A DNA stretch of 64,000 nucleotides. It comes from Cryobacterium arcticum (GTDB lineage: Bacteria; Actinomycetota; Actinomycetes; Actinomycetales; Microbacteriaceae). Position 1 is the stretch's first letter. Each line of letters opens with the position of its first letter. Made by a program: the position numbers and the translations under genes. Below, piece by piece: positions 42,851-51,258 of this stretch. The stretch spans positions 1,426,001-1,490,000 of the forward strand of contig NZ_CP016282.1 of assembly GCF_001679725.1 (NCBI RefSeq). Reading direction: 5' to 3'. Below the pieces are notes generated by a model that worked only from the letters and a program-made list of their open reading frames with translations, made no database searches and was not told the DNA's origin.

Positions 42851-43056
42851 ATGGTCGTCCTCCCCAGGCGCTCGCGTGGCGTCGCGAGTTCGAACGGCGC
42901 TGTTCGAATCGACGGCCTCAGTCGCGCCAAGGCCGTTGAATCAGTGTACGAAGCCGCACCCGACCTTGTCTTGTCCTATTTGCTCTATCCGTTGACATCG
43001 ACCGGTCGCCGGGAAAACCATAGGGAGCACTCGCATCCACCAATCAAGGAGCACTC

Positions 43057-43698
43057 ATGGTCGTCCGCGTTGACCTCAATATTTCCCTCGACGGCATCGG
43101 CGCGACCGCCGACCAGACGCCGGAGAACATCTTCGGTGAGGACTGGGGCCGCCTGGTCGCCCCCTACGTGGCCACCCGCACCTTTCGGCAGCGGGTGCTG
43201 CACGAGGGCACCGGCGAGGGAACCACCGGCGTCGACGACCGCTACGCGCAGGCCTACTTCGAGGGCGTGACCGCCGAAATCATGGGCGCCGGGATGTTCG
43301 GCCTGCACACCTTTCCGGACAAACCAGACTGGCGCGGCTGGTGGGGTGAGGAGCCGCCGTTCGCGTATCCGGTCCTCGTGCTCACGCACACGCCACGCCC
43401 GTCGATCGAGTTCCCGAACGGCACCCGGTTCGACTTCCGCAGCGTGACCCCGCAGGAAGCCCTCGAGGAGGCGCGTACCCTGGCCGGCGACGGCGATATC
43501 CGGGTCGGCGGGGGAGTGAGCGTGGCGCGGGACTTCCTCCGCGCCGGGCTCGTCGACCGCCTGCATGTCGGGATCACGCCCATCGTCCTCGGCGTCGGGT
43601 CGCGCCTCTGGGACGGCCTGCACGGTCTCGAAGACGGCTACGAGGTGACCTCCGAGGTCGCCGAGAGCGGTGTCGTCCACGTCACCTTCAGCCGCTGA
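43057..43698 (+). CDS. Dihydrofolate reductase / RibD C-terminal family protein
   Basis: A 213-residue protein of the DHFR-like RibD-C fold: VDLNISLDGIGATADQTPEN at the start, FPDKPDWRGWWGEEPPFAYP in the middle, and GDGDIRVGGGVSVARDFLRA with LVDRLHVGITPIVLGVGSRL, the standard C-terminal signature. These are NADPH-binding reductases of mostly unknown substrate and not the essential folate enzyme. AAGGA lies before ATG 43057. Confidence 0.9.
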   Translation: MVVRVDLNISLDGIGATADQTPENIFGEDWGRLVAPYVATRTFRQRVLHEGTGEGTTGVDDRYAQAYFEGVTAEIMGAGMFGLHTFPDKPDWRGWWGEEPPFAYPVLVLTHTPRPSIEFPNGTRFDFRSVTPQEALEEARTLAGDGDIRVGGGVSVARDFLRAGLVDRLHVGITPIVLGVGSRLWDGLHGLEDGYEVTSEVAESGVVHVTFSR

Positions 43699-43725
43699 GC
43701 TCCGGCCGGGGAACACGACAAACCG

Positions 43726-43754
43726 TTGGCACGACAGGCGGACACCGATAGAGT
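43726..43754 (+). promoter_or_regulatory. Candidate sigma-70-type promoter of the patatin gene
   Basis: TTGGCA and TAGAGT are separated by 17 bases and lie about 36 bp upstream of the leader ORF start. The spacing is ideal; the -10 is weak. Confidence 0.4.
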
Positions 43755-43790
43755 TCCTCATACGTGACACGATCCGAGGAGGTGAGCCCG

Positions 43791-43844
43791 ATGCACACAC
43801 TGTCCACTCTGGGCGCTCCTTGGAGTTCACGATCGCGCGACTGA
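43791..43844 (+). CDS. Putative 17-residue leader peptide upstream of patatin gene
   Basis: GAGGAGGTGAGCCCG, a near-perfect ribosome-binding site, precedes an ATG that encodes MHTLSTLGAPWSSRSRD and a TGA. The stop lies 47 bases before the patatin ATG. The gap can fold into a hairpin with CGTAGC/GCTACG and CGGGAG/CTCCCG stems. The patatin ATG has a much poorer ribosome-binding site of its own. This arrangement suggests attenuation or translational control, although no regulatory codon run is obvious. Confidence 0.45.
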   Translation: MHTLSTLGAPWSSRSRD

Positions 43845-43891
43845 CGTAGCCGTCGCGGGAGCGCCGTTCGCACCTCCCGAAAGCTACGACT

Positions 43892-44821
43892 ATGACCACT
43901 TCGCCCCAGTCCGCCACTCCTCAGCCCACATCAGTCGCATCGCCCCGCCAGGCTCCGGACGTCCCCTCCCGTACCGCGTTGGTCCTCGGCGGTGGTGGTT
44001 CCACCGGCAACGCCTGGCTGCTCGGCGTCATCGCCGGCCTCACCGAAGCCGGGATGGACGTATCCCGGGCCGACCTCGTTGTCGGGACCTCGGCCGGAGC
44101 GACGGCCGCGGCCCAGATCAGTGGGGCCAGCCCGGCCCGACTGCTCGGCGACATCCTCGGGGCCGCGGCCGACCCGGCACGCACACCGGTGCGACCGGTG
44201 GGTGACCACCTGGAGCGCACGAACCGGATCATCGCCGACTCCGTGGATGCGGCTGATCTGCGCCGCAGACTGGGCGCCGCAGCCCTTGACCTGGCCGAGA
44301 TGGCCGGTGCGTCCGCGCAAACCCGCTGGCGCGCGACGGTCGCCTCCCGGCTGCCCAGCCAGCACTGGCCGCATCGACGCATGCTCCTCACCGCCGTCGA
44401 CGCCCACACCGGCGAACCGGTCGTATTCGACCGGCACAGCGGCGTCGAACTGGCGGATGCCGTGGCCGCGAGCTGCGCCAGCGGCTTCGCCTACCGCATC
44501 CGGGACCACGCCTTCATCGACGGGGGTTACCGGTCCAACGCCGACAACGCCGATCTGGCCGCCGGTTACGCGCGGGTGCTGGTGCTGTCGCCCTTCGGCG
44601 GCCGATCTCGTACACCGGCCGGGTGGGGCCTGCAGCTTGCCACTCAGATCGAGAACTTGCGCGCCGGCGGCAGCAGGGTCGAAACGATCATTCCATCCCC
44701 CGCCGCCGAGCACCTGTTCGGCGCGAACGCGATGGATGCGTCACTCCGCCCGCCCGCGGCACGCGCCGGATACGAGCAGGGCGGGGCCTTCGCGGAAGAG
44801 TTCGCCGAGTTTTGGCGCTGA
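43892..44821 (+). CDS. Patatin-like phospholipase
   Basis: A 309-residue patatin-fold lipid acyl hydrolase. The oxyanion loop is LVLGGGGSTGNAWLLGVIAG, the nucleophile Ser67 is in VVGTSAGATAA, and the catalytic dyad Asp210 in HAFIDGGYRSNADN. No signal peptide or membrane span is seen, so a cytoplasmic enzyme is likely. It follows a possible leader peptide ORF and hairpin. Natural substrate unknown. Confidence 0.92.
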   Translation: MTTSPQSATPQPTSVASPRQAPDVPSRTALVLGGGGSTGNAWLLGVIAGLTEAGMDVSRADLVVGTSAGATAAAQISGASPARLLGDILGAAADPARTPVRPVGDHLERTNRIIADSVDAADLRRRLGAAALDLAEMAGASAQTRWRATVASRLPSQHWPHRRMLLTAVDAHTGEPVVFDRHSGVELADAVAASCASGFAYRIRDHAFIDGGYRSNADNADLAAGYARVLVLSPFGGRSRTPAGWGLQLATQIENLRAGGSRVETIIPSPAAEHLFGANAMDASLRPPAARAGYEQGGAFAEEFAEFWR

Positions 44822-44922
44822 GGCCGCAAAACGGGCAGTAACCAGGCGTGGAGCCCTCGGATCCACGGGCAGCTACCGCCCGACCTGCGTTTTGGGCGCG
44901 ACTGTGCAACCATGGCTTGCTG

Positions 44923-44940
44923 ATGCAAATCGATTTGCAT
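44923..44940. promoter_or_regulatory. Perfect LacI operator ATGCAAATCGATTTGCAT
   Basis: This 18-bp perfect palindrome with central CG lies 24 bp before the GH68 start and is placed to block transcription of the levan operon. Its likely ligand protein is the LacI repressor at 48354-49403, on the opposite strand at the far end of the module. Confidence 0.75.
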
Positions 44941-44964
44941 GTTCATTTCAAGGAGTACTCAGCA

Positions 44965-46557
44965 ATGCATTCTCTCCAGAAGAGCCCCCGGCGCCTCTTG
45001 GCCGCCGCGGGCACGACGGTCGCCCTCACCACAGCCGCCCTCCTCGGGCTGCCCTCGGCTGCCACGGCGCTGCCCGCCTTGCAGGACGGCCCCGAGCCCA
45101 CCCCACACACCCAGGAGGCCCACGCCCCTGAAGATGACTTCACCGCGAAGTGGACCCGCGCTGACGCGCGGCAGCTGCAGCGCGTGTCCGATCCCACGAC
45201 GCCTCCACGCGAGAATTCGATGCCGGCGTCGCAGACCATGCCCGAGGTGCCGCAGGACTTCCCCGACATGTCCAACGACCAGGTGTGGGTGTGGGACAGT
45301 TGGCCCCTCACCGACGAAGACGGCAACCAGTACTCGGTGAAGGGCCAGGAGATCATCTTCTCGCTCGTCGCCGACCGCAGCCTGGGCTTCGACGAACGTC
45401 ACCAGTACGCCAAGATCGGCTACTTCTACCGTGAAACGGGCGTACCGGCCGAAGAGCGGCCCGAGAACGGCGGCTGGACCTACGGCGGACTCGTCTTCGA
45501 CGAAGGCGTGACCGACCAGATTTTCGAGGACAAGTCGTTCAGCCACCAAACCCAGTGGTCCGGTTCGGCGCGGGTATTCAAGGGCGGTGAGGTCAAGCTG
45601 TTCTTCACCGACGTCGCGTTCTACCGAGACGCGCAGGGTCAGGACGTCAAGCCGTACGACCCGCGTCTCACGCTCAGCGTCGGCAAGGTGCACTCCACCG
45701 GCAAGGACGTGAAGCTGACCGGTTTCAACAAGGTCACTGAGTTGCTGCAGGCCGACGGTGAGTACTACCAGACCGGCGAGCAGAACCCGTCCTTCAACTT
45801 CCGTGACCCGTTCACGTTCGAGGACCCGGCCCACCCCGGTGAAACGTACATGGTCTTCGAGGGCAACACCGCGATGCCCCGCGACGAGGCATATTGCACC
45901 GAAGAGGACCTTGGCTACCAGGCCGGCGACCCGTTCGCCGAGACGACGGACGAGGTCAACGCCTCCGGAGCGACGTACCAGATCGCCAATATCGGTCTCG
46001 CGAAAGCAACGAACGAGGACCTGACCGAGTGGGAGTTCCTCCCGCCGATCCTGTCGGCGAACTGTGTCACCGACCAGACCGAGCGACCGCAGTTCGTCTT
46101 CAAGGACGGTAAGTCCTACCTGTTCACGATCACGCACCGTGGCACGTTCGCGGCCGGGATCGACGGACCTGAGGGTGTCTACGGATTCGTCGGCGACGGC
46201 ATCCGTTCGGACTTCAAGCCGCTCAACGGTTCCGGTCTGGCGCTGGGCAACCCGACCAACCTGAACTACCAGCAGGGTCAGCCCTTCGCGCCGAACGCCG
46301 ACCAGCACCCGGGCGCGTTCCAGGCCTACTCGCACTACGTGATGCCCGGCGGCCTTGTGCAGTCGTTCATCGACACCATCGGCTCGCCCGATGACTTCGT
46401 GCGGGGCGGCACGCTCGCACCGACCGTGAAGATGGACATCGCAGGTGACACCACGAACGTCGACTACTCGTACGGAGACGGCGGGCTCGGCGGCTGGGCC
46501 GATGTGCCGGCGAACATCAACATCAACCCGGGCGGACAAGTGAAGCCGCTGCGCTGA
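44965..46557 (+). CDS. GH68 fructansucrase (levansucrase type), secreted
   Basis: A 530-residue exported enzyme. A signal peptide (RRLLAAAGTTVALTTAALLG, ending ATA near residue 34) leads into a GH68 catalytic domain. The nucleophile is Asp111 in VWVWDSWPLTD, the transition-state stabiliser Asp281 in NFRDPFTFEDP, and the acid/base Glu373 in QTERPQFVF. It splits sucrose and builds fructan, or hydrolyses it to glucose and fructose; levan rather than inulin is assumed from bacterial precedent. AAGGAG lies before the ATG. A fructanase gene follows and a LacI operator precedes it. Confidence 0.93.
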   Translation: MHSLQKSPRRLLAAAGTTVALTTAALLGLPSAATALPALQDGPEPTPHTQEAHAPEDDFTAKWTRADARQLQRVSDPTTPPRENSMPASQTMPEVPQDFPDMSNDQVWVWDSWPLTDEDGNQYSVKGQEIIFSLVADRSLGFDERHQYAKIGYFYRETGVPAEERPENGGWTYGGLVFDEGVTDQIFEDKSFSHQTQWSGSARVFKGGEVKLFFTDVAFYRDAQGQDVKPYDPRLTLSVGKVHSTGKDVKLTGFNKVTELLQADGEYYQTGEQNPSFNFRDPFTFEDPAHPGETYMVFEGNTAMPRDEAYCTEEDLGYQAGDPFAETTDEVNASGATYQIANIGLAKATNEDLTEWEFLPPILSANCVTDQTERPQFVFKDGKSYLFTITHRGTFAAGIDGPEGVYGFVGDGIRSDFKPLNGSGLALGNPTNLNYQQGQPFAPNADQHPGAFQAYSHYVMPGGLVQSFIDTIGSPDDFVRGGTLAPTVKMDIAGDTTNVDYSYGDGGLGGWADVPANININPGGQVKPLR

Positions 46558-46572
46558 TCCGACCTGCCGGCC

Positions 46573-46610
46573 GTGGGTGCCCCGTTCCGGTCTCGGCGCG
46601 GGGCACCCAC
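46573..46610 (+). terminator. Intercistronic hairpin between GH68 and GH32 genes
   Basis: GTGGGTGCCCCG and CGGGGCACCCAC form a perfect 12-bp stem with a 14-base loop, 15 bases after the GH68 stop. It may act as a partial terminator or as a 3' stabiliser, so that the synthesis gene is expressed more strongly than the degradation gene. Confidence 0.65.
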
Positions 46611-46671
46611 CCTGCCCGGCACAGCGTCCGCTTTCCGCGGACGCACACCGACCTACCCGAAGGACTTCTCT

Positions 46672-48351
46672 GTGACCGATCAGGATGCCTCTGCTCCCGC
46701 CGCCCCGCGGCGGAAGCCGCGCCGCCGCACGCTCGTGATATCCGCGATCGTCGTTGTCGCACTGATGGTCGCCGCCACGGTAGTGACGCTCTCCGTCGCC
46801 GGGGGGAGCGGCACGGATCCCGCCCCGCGCCCGACCGAGTCCGCGCCGGCCGCGTCGAGCCCGTTCCAGCGCCCGGCCGACTGGTCGCCGCACCGCCCGG
46901 CGGTGCACATGACGCCCGAGAAGAACTGGATGAACGACCCGCAGAAGCCGTTCTTCCTCGACGGCGTGTGGCACTACTACTACCTCTATAACGCCGATCA
47001 CCCCGACGGGAACGGCACCGCGTGGTACCACTCGACCTCAACCGACCTCGTGCACTGGGAAGACCAGGGCGTCGCGATCGACAAGTACACCAACGGTCTC
47101 GGCGACATCTGGACGGGCACCGCCGTCGTCGACGCCGAAAACACCGCCGGGTTCGGGGCCGGCGCGGTCATCGCCCTCGTCACCCAGCAGGTCGACGGCG
47201 TGCAGCGTCAATCACTCTTCGCCTCCACGGACGGCGGCTACTCGTTCGAGTCCTACGAGGGCAACCCAGTGCTGGACAACCCCGGAGTCGCCGACTGGCG
47301 AGACCCGCGGGTCTTCTGGGACGAGAACGCCGGACACTGGGTGATGGCCCTCGCCGAGCACGACCGCATCGGCTTCTACATCTCGCCCAACCTGCGCGAC
47401 TGGAGCTATGCCTCCGACTTCGTCACGACCGGGCTCGGCGTGCTGGAGTGCCCCGACCTCTTTCCGATGGCGGTCAACGGTGACCCGACTGACGTGCGCT
47501 GGGTGCTGCTCGCCGGCGCGAACGGCGCCGACGAGGGGATGACGACCGGAACGACATACTGGGTCGGCGACTGGGACGGCACAACGTTCACCGCCGACGA
47601 CACCGGGCACCAGTGGCTCGACCACGGGGCGGACTACTACGCTGCCGTCACGTGGGACGACACCCGGCTGAGCGCCCAGGAGCGCCTCACCTCGCGGTAC
47701 AGCATCGCCTGGATGAACAACTGGGCTTACGCGGACCGCTTCCCGACCGCTGACTGGCAGGGCGGTTCCGACTCGCTCGTGCGCAGCATCCGGCTGGGTT
47801 CGGACGGTGACACGGCGAAGCTCTACTCGTCTCCCGCAGACGAGCTGCGAACGCTGGAGGGCGAGCCCGAGCAGATCGACCCCCTGCGCCTGGACGCGGG
47901 GAGCACGACGGAACTCCCGGCTCCCGTATCCGATGCGTATCGCCTGACTCTCGACGTCGGAACCCCGGACGGCACCGGCGAGGTGCGCGTGCAGGTGCTC
48001 GGCGCGGACGGCGGATTCGCCACCGTCGGGTACGACTTCGACAGCCAACTCGCTTTCATCTCACGGGATGCCGACGCCATCGCCGCCGAGATGCCCGCGG
48101 AATACCGGGCGGTGCGGTCGGCACCCGCCGCCTCACAGGACGGACGTGTGCGGCTGGACATCGTCGTCGACGTGGCCTCGATCGAGGTCTTCGCGGGAGA
48201 CGGCGACGCCTCCCTCACCATGGCGACCTATGGCTCGCCCGGACCACGGCAGCTGCGTGTGGACGCTCCCCGCGGTGCCGTCGAGCTCACGGATGCGACG
48301 CTGACGCCGCTGCGTGTGGCGCCGGTCGTGCGCGAGCCGGCGACGGAGTGA
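46672..48351 (+). CDS. GH32 fructanase (levanase/exo-inulinase type), membrane-anchored
   Basis: A 559-residue glycoside hydrolase. One hydrophobic span (about residues 22-43, LVISAIVVVALMVAATVV) follows a basic start and may anchor it or act as a signal. The GH32 triad is clear: nucleophile Asp89 in NWMNDPQKPFF, Asp211 in DWRDPRVFW and acid/base Glu259 in VLECPDLFP. The C-terminal beta-sandwich begins near 420. It releases fructose from levan or inulin. GTG 46672 has CGAAGGA upstream. It pairs with the upstream GH68 gene, so the module makes and later consumes fructan. Confidence 0.92.
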   Translation: MTDQDASAPAAPRRKPRRRTLVISAIVVVALMVAATVVTLSVAGGSGTDPAPRPTESAPAASSPFQRPADWSPHRPAVHMTPEKNWMNDPQKPFFLDGVWHYYYLYNADHPDGNGTAWYHSTSTDLVHWEDQGVAIDKYTNGLGDIWTGTAVVDAENTAGFGAGAVIALVTQQVDGVQRQSLFASTDGGYSFESYEGNPVLDNPGVADWRDPRVFWDENAGHWVMALAEHDRIGFYISPNLRDWSYASDFVTTGLGVLECPDLFPMAVNGDPTDVRWVLLAGANGADEGMTTGTTYWVGDWDGTTFTADDTGHQWLDHGADYYAAVTWDDTRLSAQERLTSRYSIAWMNNWAYADRFPTADWQGGSDSLVRSIRLGSDGDTAKLYSSPADELRTLEGEPEQIDPLRLDAGSTTELPAPVSDAYRLTLDVGTPDGTGEVRVQVLGADGGFATVGYDFDSQLAFISRDADAIAAEMPAEYRAVRSAPAASQDGRVRLDIVVDVASIEVFAGDGDASLTMATYGSPGPRQLRVDAPRGAVELTDATLTPLRVAPVVREPATE

Positions 48352-48353
48352 AC

Positions 48354-49403
48354 CTAGGAGGCGGGCGGCGCCGCGACTGAGCCGCGCTCGACGAGCCACC
48401 CGGTCAGTTGCTGCACGCTGTGATCGGCGCCCGGCCGGGTGCCCTCGATACGTTCGATGAGGCGGGTCATCGCCCGTGCGCCCATCTCGGTATGCGGCAG
48501 CGCCACGGTGGTGAGGCCGGGGTCGAGAGCGTCGGCCACCGGATGCAGGTCGTCGATGCCCATCACCGACACCCCCTCCGGAACGGGGATGCCGCGCCGG
48601 GCCGCGGCCTGCATCACGCCCATGGCGATCTGGTCGTTGAAACAAATGATCGCCGTGGGAGGTGCGTCCTGGTCGAGGAGTTCACCGCCAGCCTGTCGTC
48701 CGCCGGCGGCGTCCGACGAGCAGAAGGCGACGCGGTGATCGCCCAGCGGAATGCCGGCATCACCGAGCGCCGAGCGCACGCCGAGCAGGCGGCCGTGCGC
48801 CGCCCGACTCTCGTCCGTGGTGCCCACGTACGCGATGTCGCGGTGTCCGGCCCGGGTGAGCCGCTCGCACGCGACGGCGGCGATCTGGGCTTCGTTGGGC
48901 ACGACCGCGTCCACCTGCCAGCCCATCTCCGGGGCGGCGTCAACCAGAACGACCGGCAGGTCGTCCGGCACCGCCGGGCGGGGAACCCGCTGGTGGTACA
49001 TGCGGGCGATGAGAAGACCGTCGACCCGTTGAGCGAGGAAGAGGGCGATGAGGTCGCTTTCGATCTGGGGGTCGCCGCCGCTCTCACCGACCATGAGTAG
49101 GACATCTCGGTCGAGCCCGGCCTGGCGGGCGCCCTCGATGATGCGCCCGGCGAATGGTGTCGCCGCGATGTTGTCGCCGACGAGGCCGACCACGCCCGTG
49201 CGACGCCGCCGCAGCCCGCTGGCCACCCGATCGGGCACGTAGCCGAGGTCGTGCGCGACCGACAGGATCCGCTCCCGGGTCGCGGCATTCACCGTGCGGG
49301 CACCGCTGAGCGCGTGCGACACCGTGGTGGGGGAGACGCCGGCGGCCGCAGCGACGTCGCTCAAGCGCGCGCGTCGGGTTCCCGGCGTTCGGCCACTGTC
49401 CAT
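48354..49403 (-). CDS. LacI-family repressor of the levan module
   Basis: A 349-residue LacI protein with the HTH RLSDVAAAAGVSPTTVSHAL, the hinge region YVPDRVASGLRRRRTG, and a sugar-binding domain with AIICFNDQIAMGVMQAA and VSVMGIDDLHPVA. It converges on the GH32 gene, two bases apart, and is the obvious candidate to bind the palindrome before the GH68 gene. TAGGCT ends exactly six bases before the ATG, so expression is probably leaderless. The effector is likely a fructose- or sucrose-related sugar. Confidence 0.9.
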   Translation of the reverse strand: MDSGRTPGTRRARLSDVAAAAGVSPTTVSHALSGARTVNAATRERILSVAHDLGYVPDRVASGLRRRRTGVVGLVGDNIAATPFAGRIIEGARQAGLDRDVLLMVGESGGDPQIESDLIALFLAQRVDGLLIARMYHQRVPRPAVPDDLPVVLVDAAPEMGWQVDAVVPNEAQIAAVACERLTRAGHRDIAYVGTTDESRAAHGRLLGVRSALGDAGIPLGDHRVAFCSSDAAGGRQAGGELLDQDAPPTAIICFNDQIAMGVMQAAARRGIPVPEGVSVMGIDDLHPVADALDPGLTTVALPHTEMGARAMTRLIERIEGTRPGADHSVQQLTGWLVERGSVAAPPAS

Positions 49404-49458
49404 TCACCCAGCCTAGGGTGGCGCGTGCCCGTTGAGAGCGGCCGGGGCGACCTGTCGT

Positions 49459-50352
49459 CTAGTGCGCGACGCTCTCCGGCTGGTTTCGCCTGAGCAGCCG
49501 CGAGACGCCGAGAACGATCCCGACCACGAGCATGCCCAGGATGAGCCCGAACACCGCAGACATTGCAGTGTCGGCGAGCCAGACCACGACAGGGCCGGCG
49601 GCCTCCACCGCGTGGGTCACGCTGTGCAGCAGATCGTAGGGTCCGTGCCAGAACGTCTCAGCGAGGTTCGTGATCACGAGATGACCGCCCACCCACAACA
49701 TGGCGACCGTGCCGATGACACTGATGACCTTGAACACCGCGGGCATGGCGGCCACGATTCGCGCACCGCTGCGGCGCACCTGGCGTGCGGAGTTCTTCAT
49801 CATCGACAGGCCGATGTCGTCGATCTTCACCAGCAGGGCGACCGCGCCGTAAACGAGCACGGTCATGCCCAGTCCGATGACCAGCAGGGCGCCGAGCGTC
49901 ATCCAGATGCCGAAGTCGGGATCGAGGCTCGCCAAGGCGATGAGCATGATCTCGGTGCTCAGGATGAGGTCGGTGCGGATGGCGCCGAACACCAGCTTCT
50001 TCTCGTCCCGTGAGTCGGTCTCGGCCGCGGCGTGGTGCACACCGAACCACTCGGTCACCTTCTCCGCCCCCTCGAAGCAGAGGTAGCCGCCGCCGAGGAT
50101 CAACAGGAATGGCAGCACCCCGGGGGCGAACGCGGAGAGTAGGAGGGCGAGCGGGATGATGATGATGAACTTGTTGAATAGGCTGCCCAGGGCGATGCGC
50201 CCCACGACGTGCAGCTCACGCGCCGGCGTCAAGCCCTGCACGTACTGCGGGGTGACGGCCGCGTCGTCGATGACGACTCCGGCCGTCTTCGCACTGGCCT
50301 TGAGGGCGGCGGTCAGAATGTCATCGACAACGGCGAGCAGGCCGACCGACAT
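49459..50352 (-). CDS. DUF808 family membrane protein
   Basis: A 297-residue protein that starts with the DUF808 signature SVGLLAVVDDILTAALKASA followed by KTAGVVIDDAAVTP, then ARELHVVGRIALGSLFNKF. About seven hydrophobic spans follow. The function of this family (YedI in E. coli) is not established. GAGGAG lies before ATG 50352. Monocistronic. Confidence 0.9.
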   Translation of the reverse strand: MSVGLLAVVDDILTAALKASAKTAGVVIDDAAVTPQYVQGLTPARELHVVGRIALGSLFNKFIIIIPLALLLSAFAPGVLPFLLILGGGYLCFEGAEKVTEWFGVHHAAAETDSRDEKKLVFGAIRTDLILSTEIMLIALASLDPDFGIWMTLGALLVIGLGMTVLVYGAVALLVKIDDIGLSMMKNSARQVRRSGARIVAAMPAVFKVISVIGTVAMLWVGGHLVITNLAETFWHGPYDLLHSVTHAVEAAGPVVVWLADTAMSAVFGLILGMLVVGIVLGVSRLLRRNQPESVAH

Positions 50353-50447
50353 GTGGTTCTCCTCGGGTGGGTCGTCGTCCTGATTCGGCGACGGCAATGG
50401 GGTCTACAGTACAGCCCGGCGGGTGCGGTTTTTTGTAGGCTTGGCCT

Positions 50448-50843
50448 ATGACAGCGCCGCAGCTCTACGTGACCTTTCCCGGCACCGCGCGTGAGGCGTT
50501 GGTCTTCTACGCGGACGTGTTCGGCGGAGATCTCCAGCTGCACACCTATGGAGAGTTCTGCCGGACCGACGGCCCGCCGGATTCGATCGCCCACGGAGTG
50601 CTGAGCGGCCCGGTGGGGCTTGCCGGATCGGACGCGGCAGAGGGGGAGGCGGGCGTTCGGATGGAAGGAGTCAGACTCTCGCTATTGGGGGCAGCCGACC
50701 CGGCCGTTCTGCACGAGTGGTTCGACAAACTCGCGGTTGGCGGATCCGTCGTCGATCCCCTCGCACCGAAACCCTGGGGTGCCTCCGATGGCCAGGTCGT
50801 CGACCGCCACGGGTTGCTTTGGTTGATCGGATACGAATCGTGA
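50448..50843 (+). CDS. VOC-superfamily protein (PhnB-like)
   Basis: A 131-residue glyoxalase-fold protein: LYVTFPGTAREALVFYADVF, GDLQLHTYGEF and LAPKPWGASDGQVVDRHGLL, then WLIGYES. Metal ligands are not evident, as in many PhnB-like proteins. TAGGCT ends six bases before the ATG, which indicates leaderless translation. Function unknown. Confidence 0.87.
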   Translation: MTAPQLYVTFPGTAREALVFYADVFGGDLQLHTYGEFCRTDGPPDSIAHGVLSGPVGLAGSDAAEGEAGVRMEGVRLSLLGAADPAVLHEWFDKLAVGGSVVDPLAPKPWGASDGQVVDRHGLLWLIGYES

Positions 50844-50895
50844 ACGCGCCCGTGTCGCTGGCGTAGCGAGCCGTGTCGGCGCTACTCTATGGCGC

Positions 50896-51258
50896 ATGTC
50901 GCTGAAGTGGGAAGAAGTCGTCGTAGACAGCCGTGACCCTCGAACGCTCGGGTTGTGGTGGCGGGATGCCCTGGGCTGGGCCCTGCTGCATGAGAGCGAC
51001 GACGAGCTGGAGATCGCACCCGCGGAGGGGGCGCATCCGACCGTGTTGTTCGTCGCCGTACCCGACGAGAAGACCGTGAAGAACCGGCTGCACCTCGACT
51101 TCGTGCCCGACGATCAGGCCGCTGAGGTGGACCGCTTGGTCGCAATGGGCGCCAGGCGAGCGGAGATCGGCCAGGACGACGTGTCCTGGGTGGTGCTCAC
51201 CGACCCCGAGGGCAACGAGTTCTGCGTGCTCTCGGCCCGGCCCGGCTCGCCGGACTAA
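50896..51258 (+). CDS. VOC-superfamily protein (glyoxalase-like domain)
   Basis: A 120-residue protein of a second VOC subgroup: KWEEVVVDSRDPRTLGLWWR, DALGWALLHE, RLHLDFVPDDQAAEVDRLVA and VVLTDPEGNEFCVLSA. It is not a close paralogue of the preceding VOC gene. TACTCT seven bases before the ATG suggests a leaderless transcript. The last four bases overlap the convergent methyltransferase-like gene. Confidence 0.87.
   Translation: MSLKWEEVVVDSRDPRTLGLWWRDALGWALLHESDDELEIAPAEGAHPTVLFVAVPDEKTVKNRLHLDFVPDDQAAEVDRLVAMGARRAEIGQDDVSWVVLTDPEGNEFCVLSARPGSPD

Noticed and set aside
41438..43270. 610-codon plus-strand frame antisense to the MFS gene
   Set aside because: It has no domain or ribosome-binding site and crosses the MFS promoter and the next gene's start; the MFS gene on the other strand is convincing.
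44959..47031. 690-codon minus-strand frame over the GH68 and GH32 genes
   Set aside because: Both plus-strand genes have complete catalytic triads; the antisense frame has no recognisable content.
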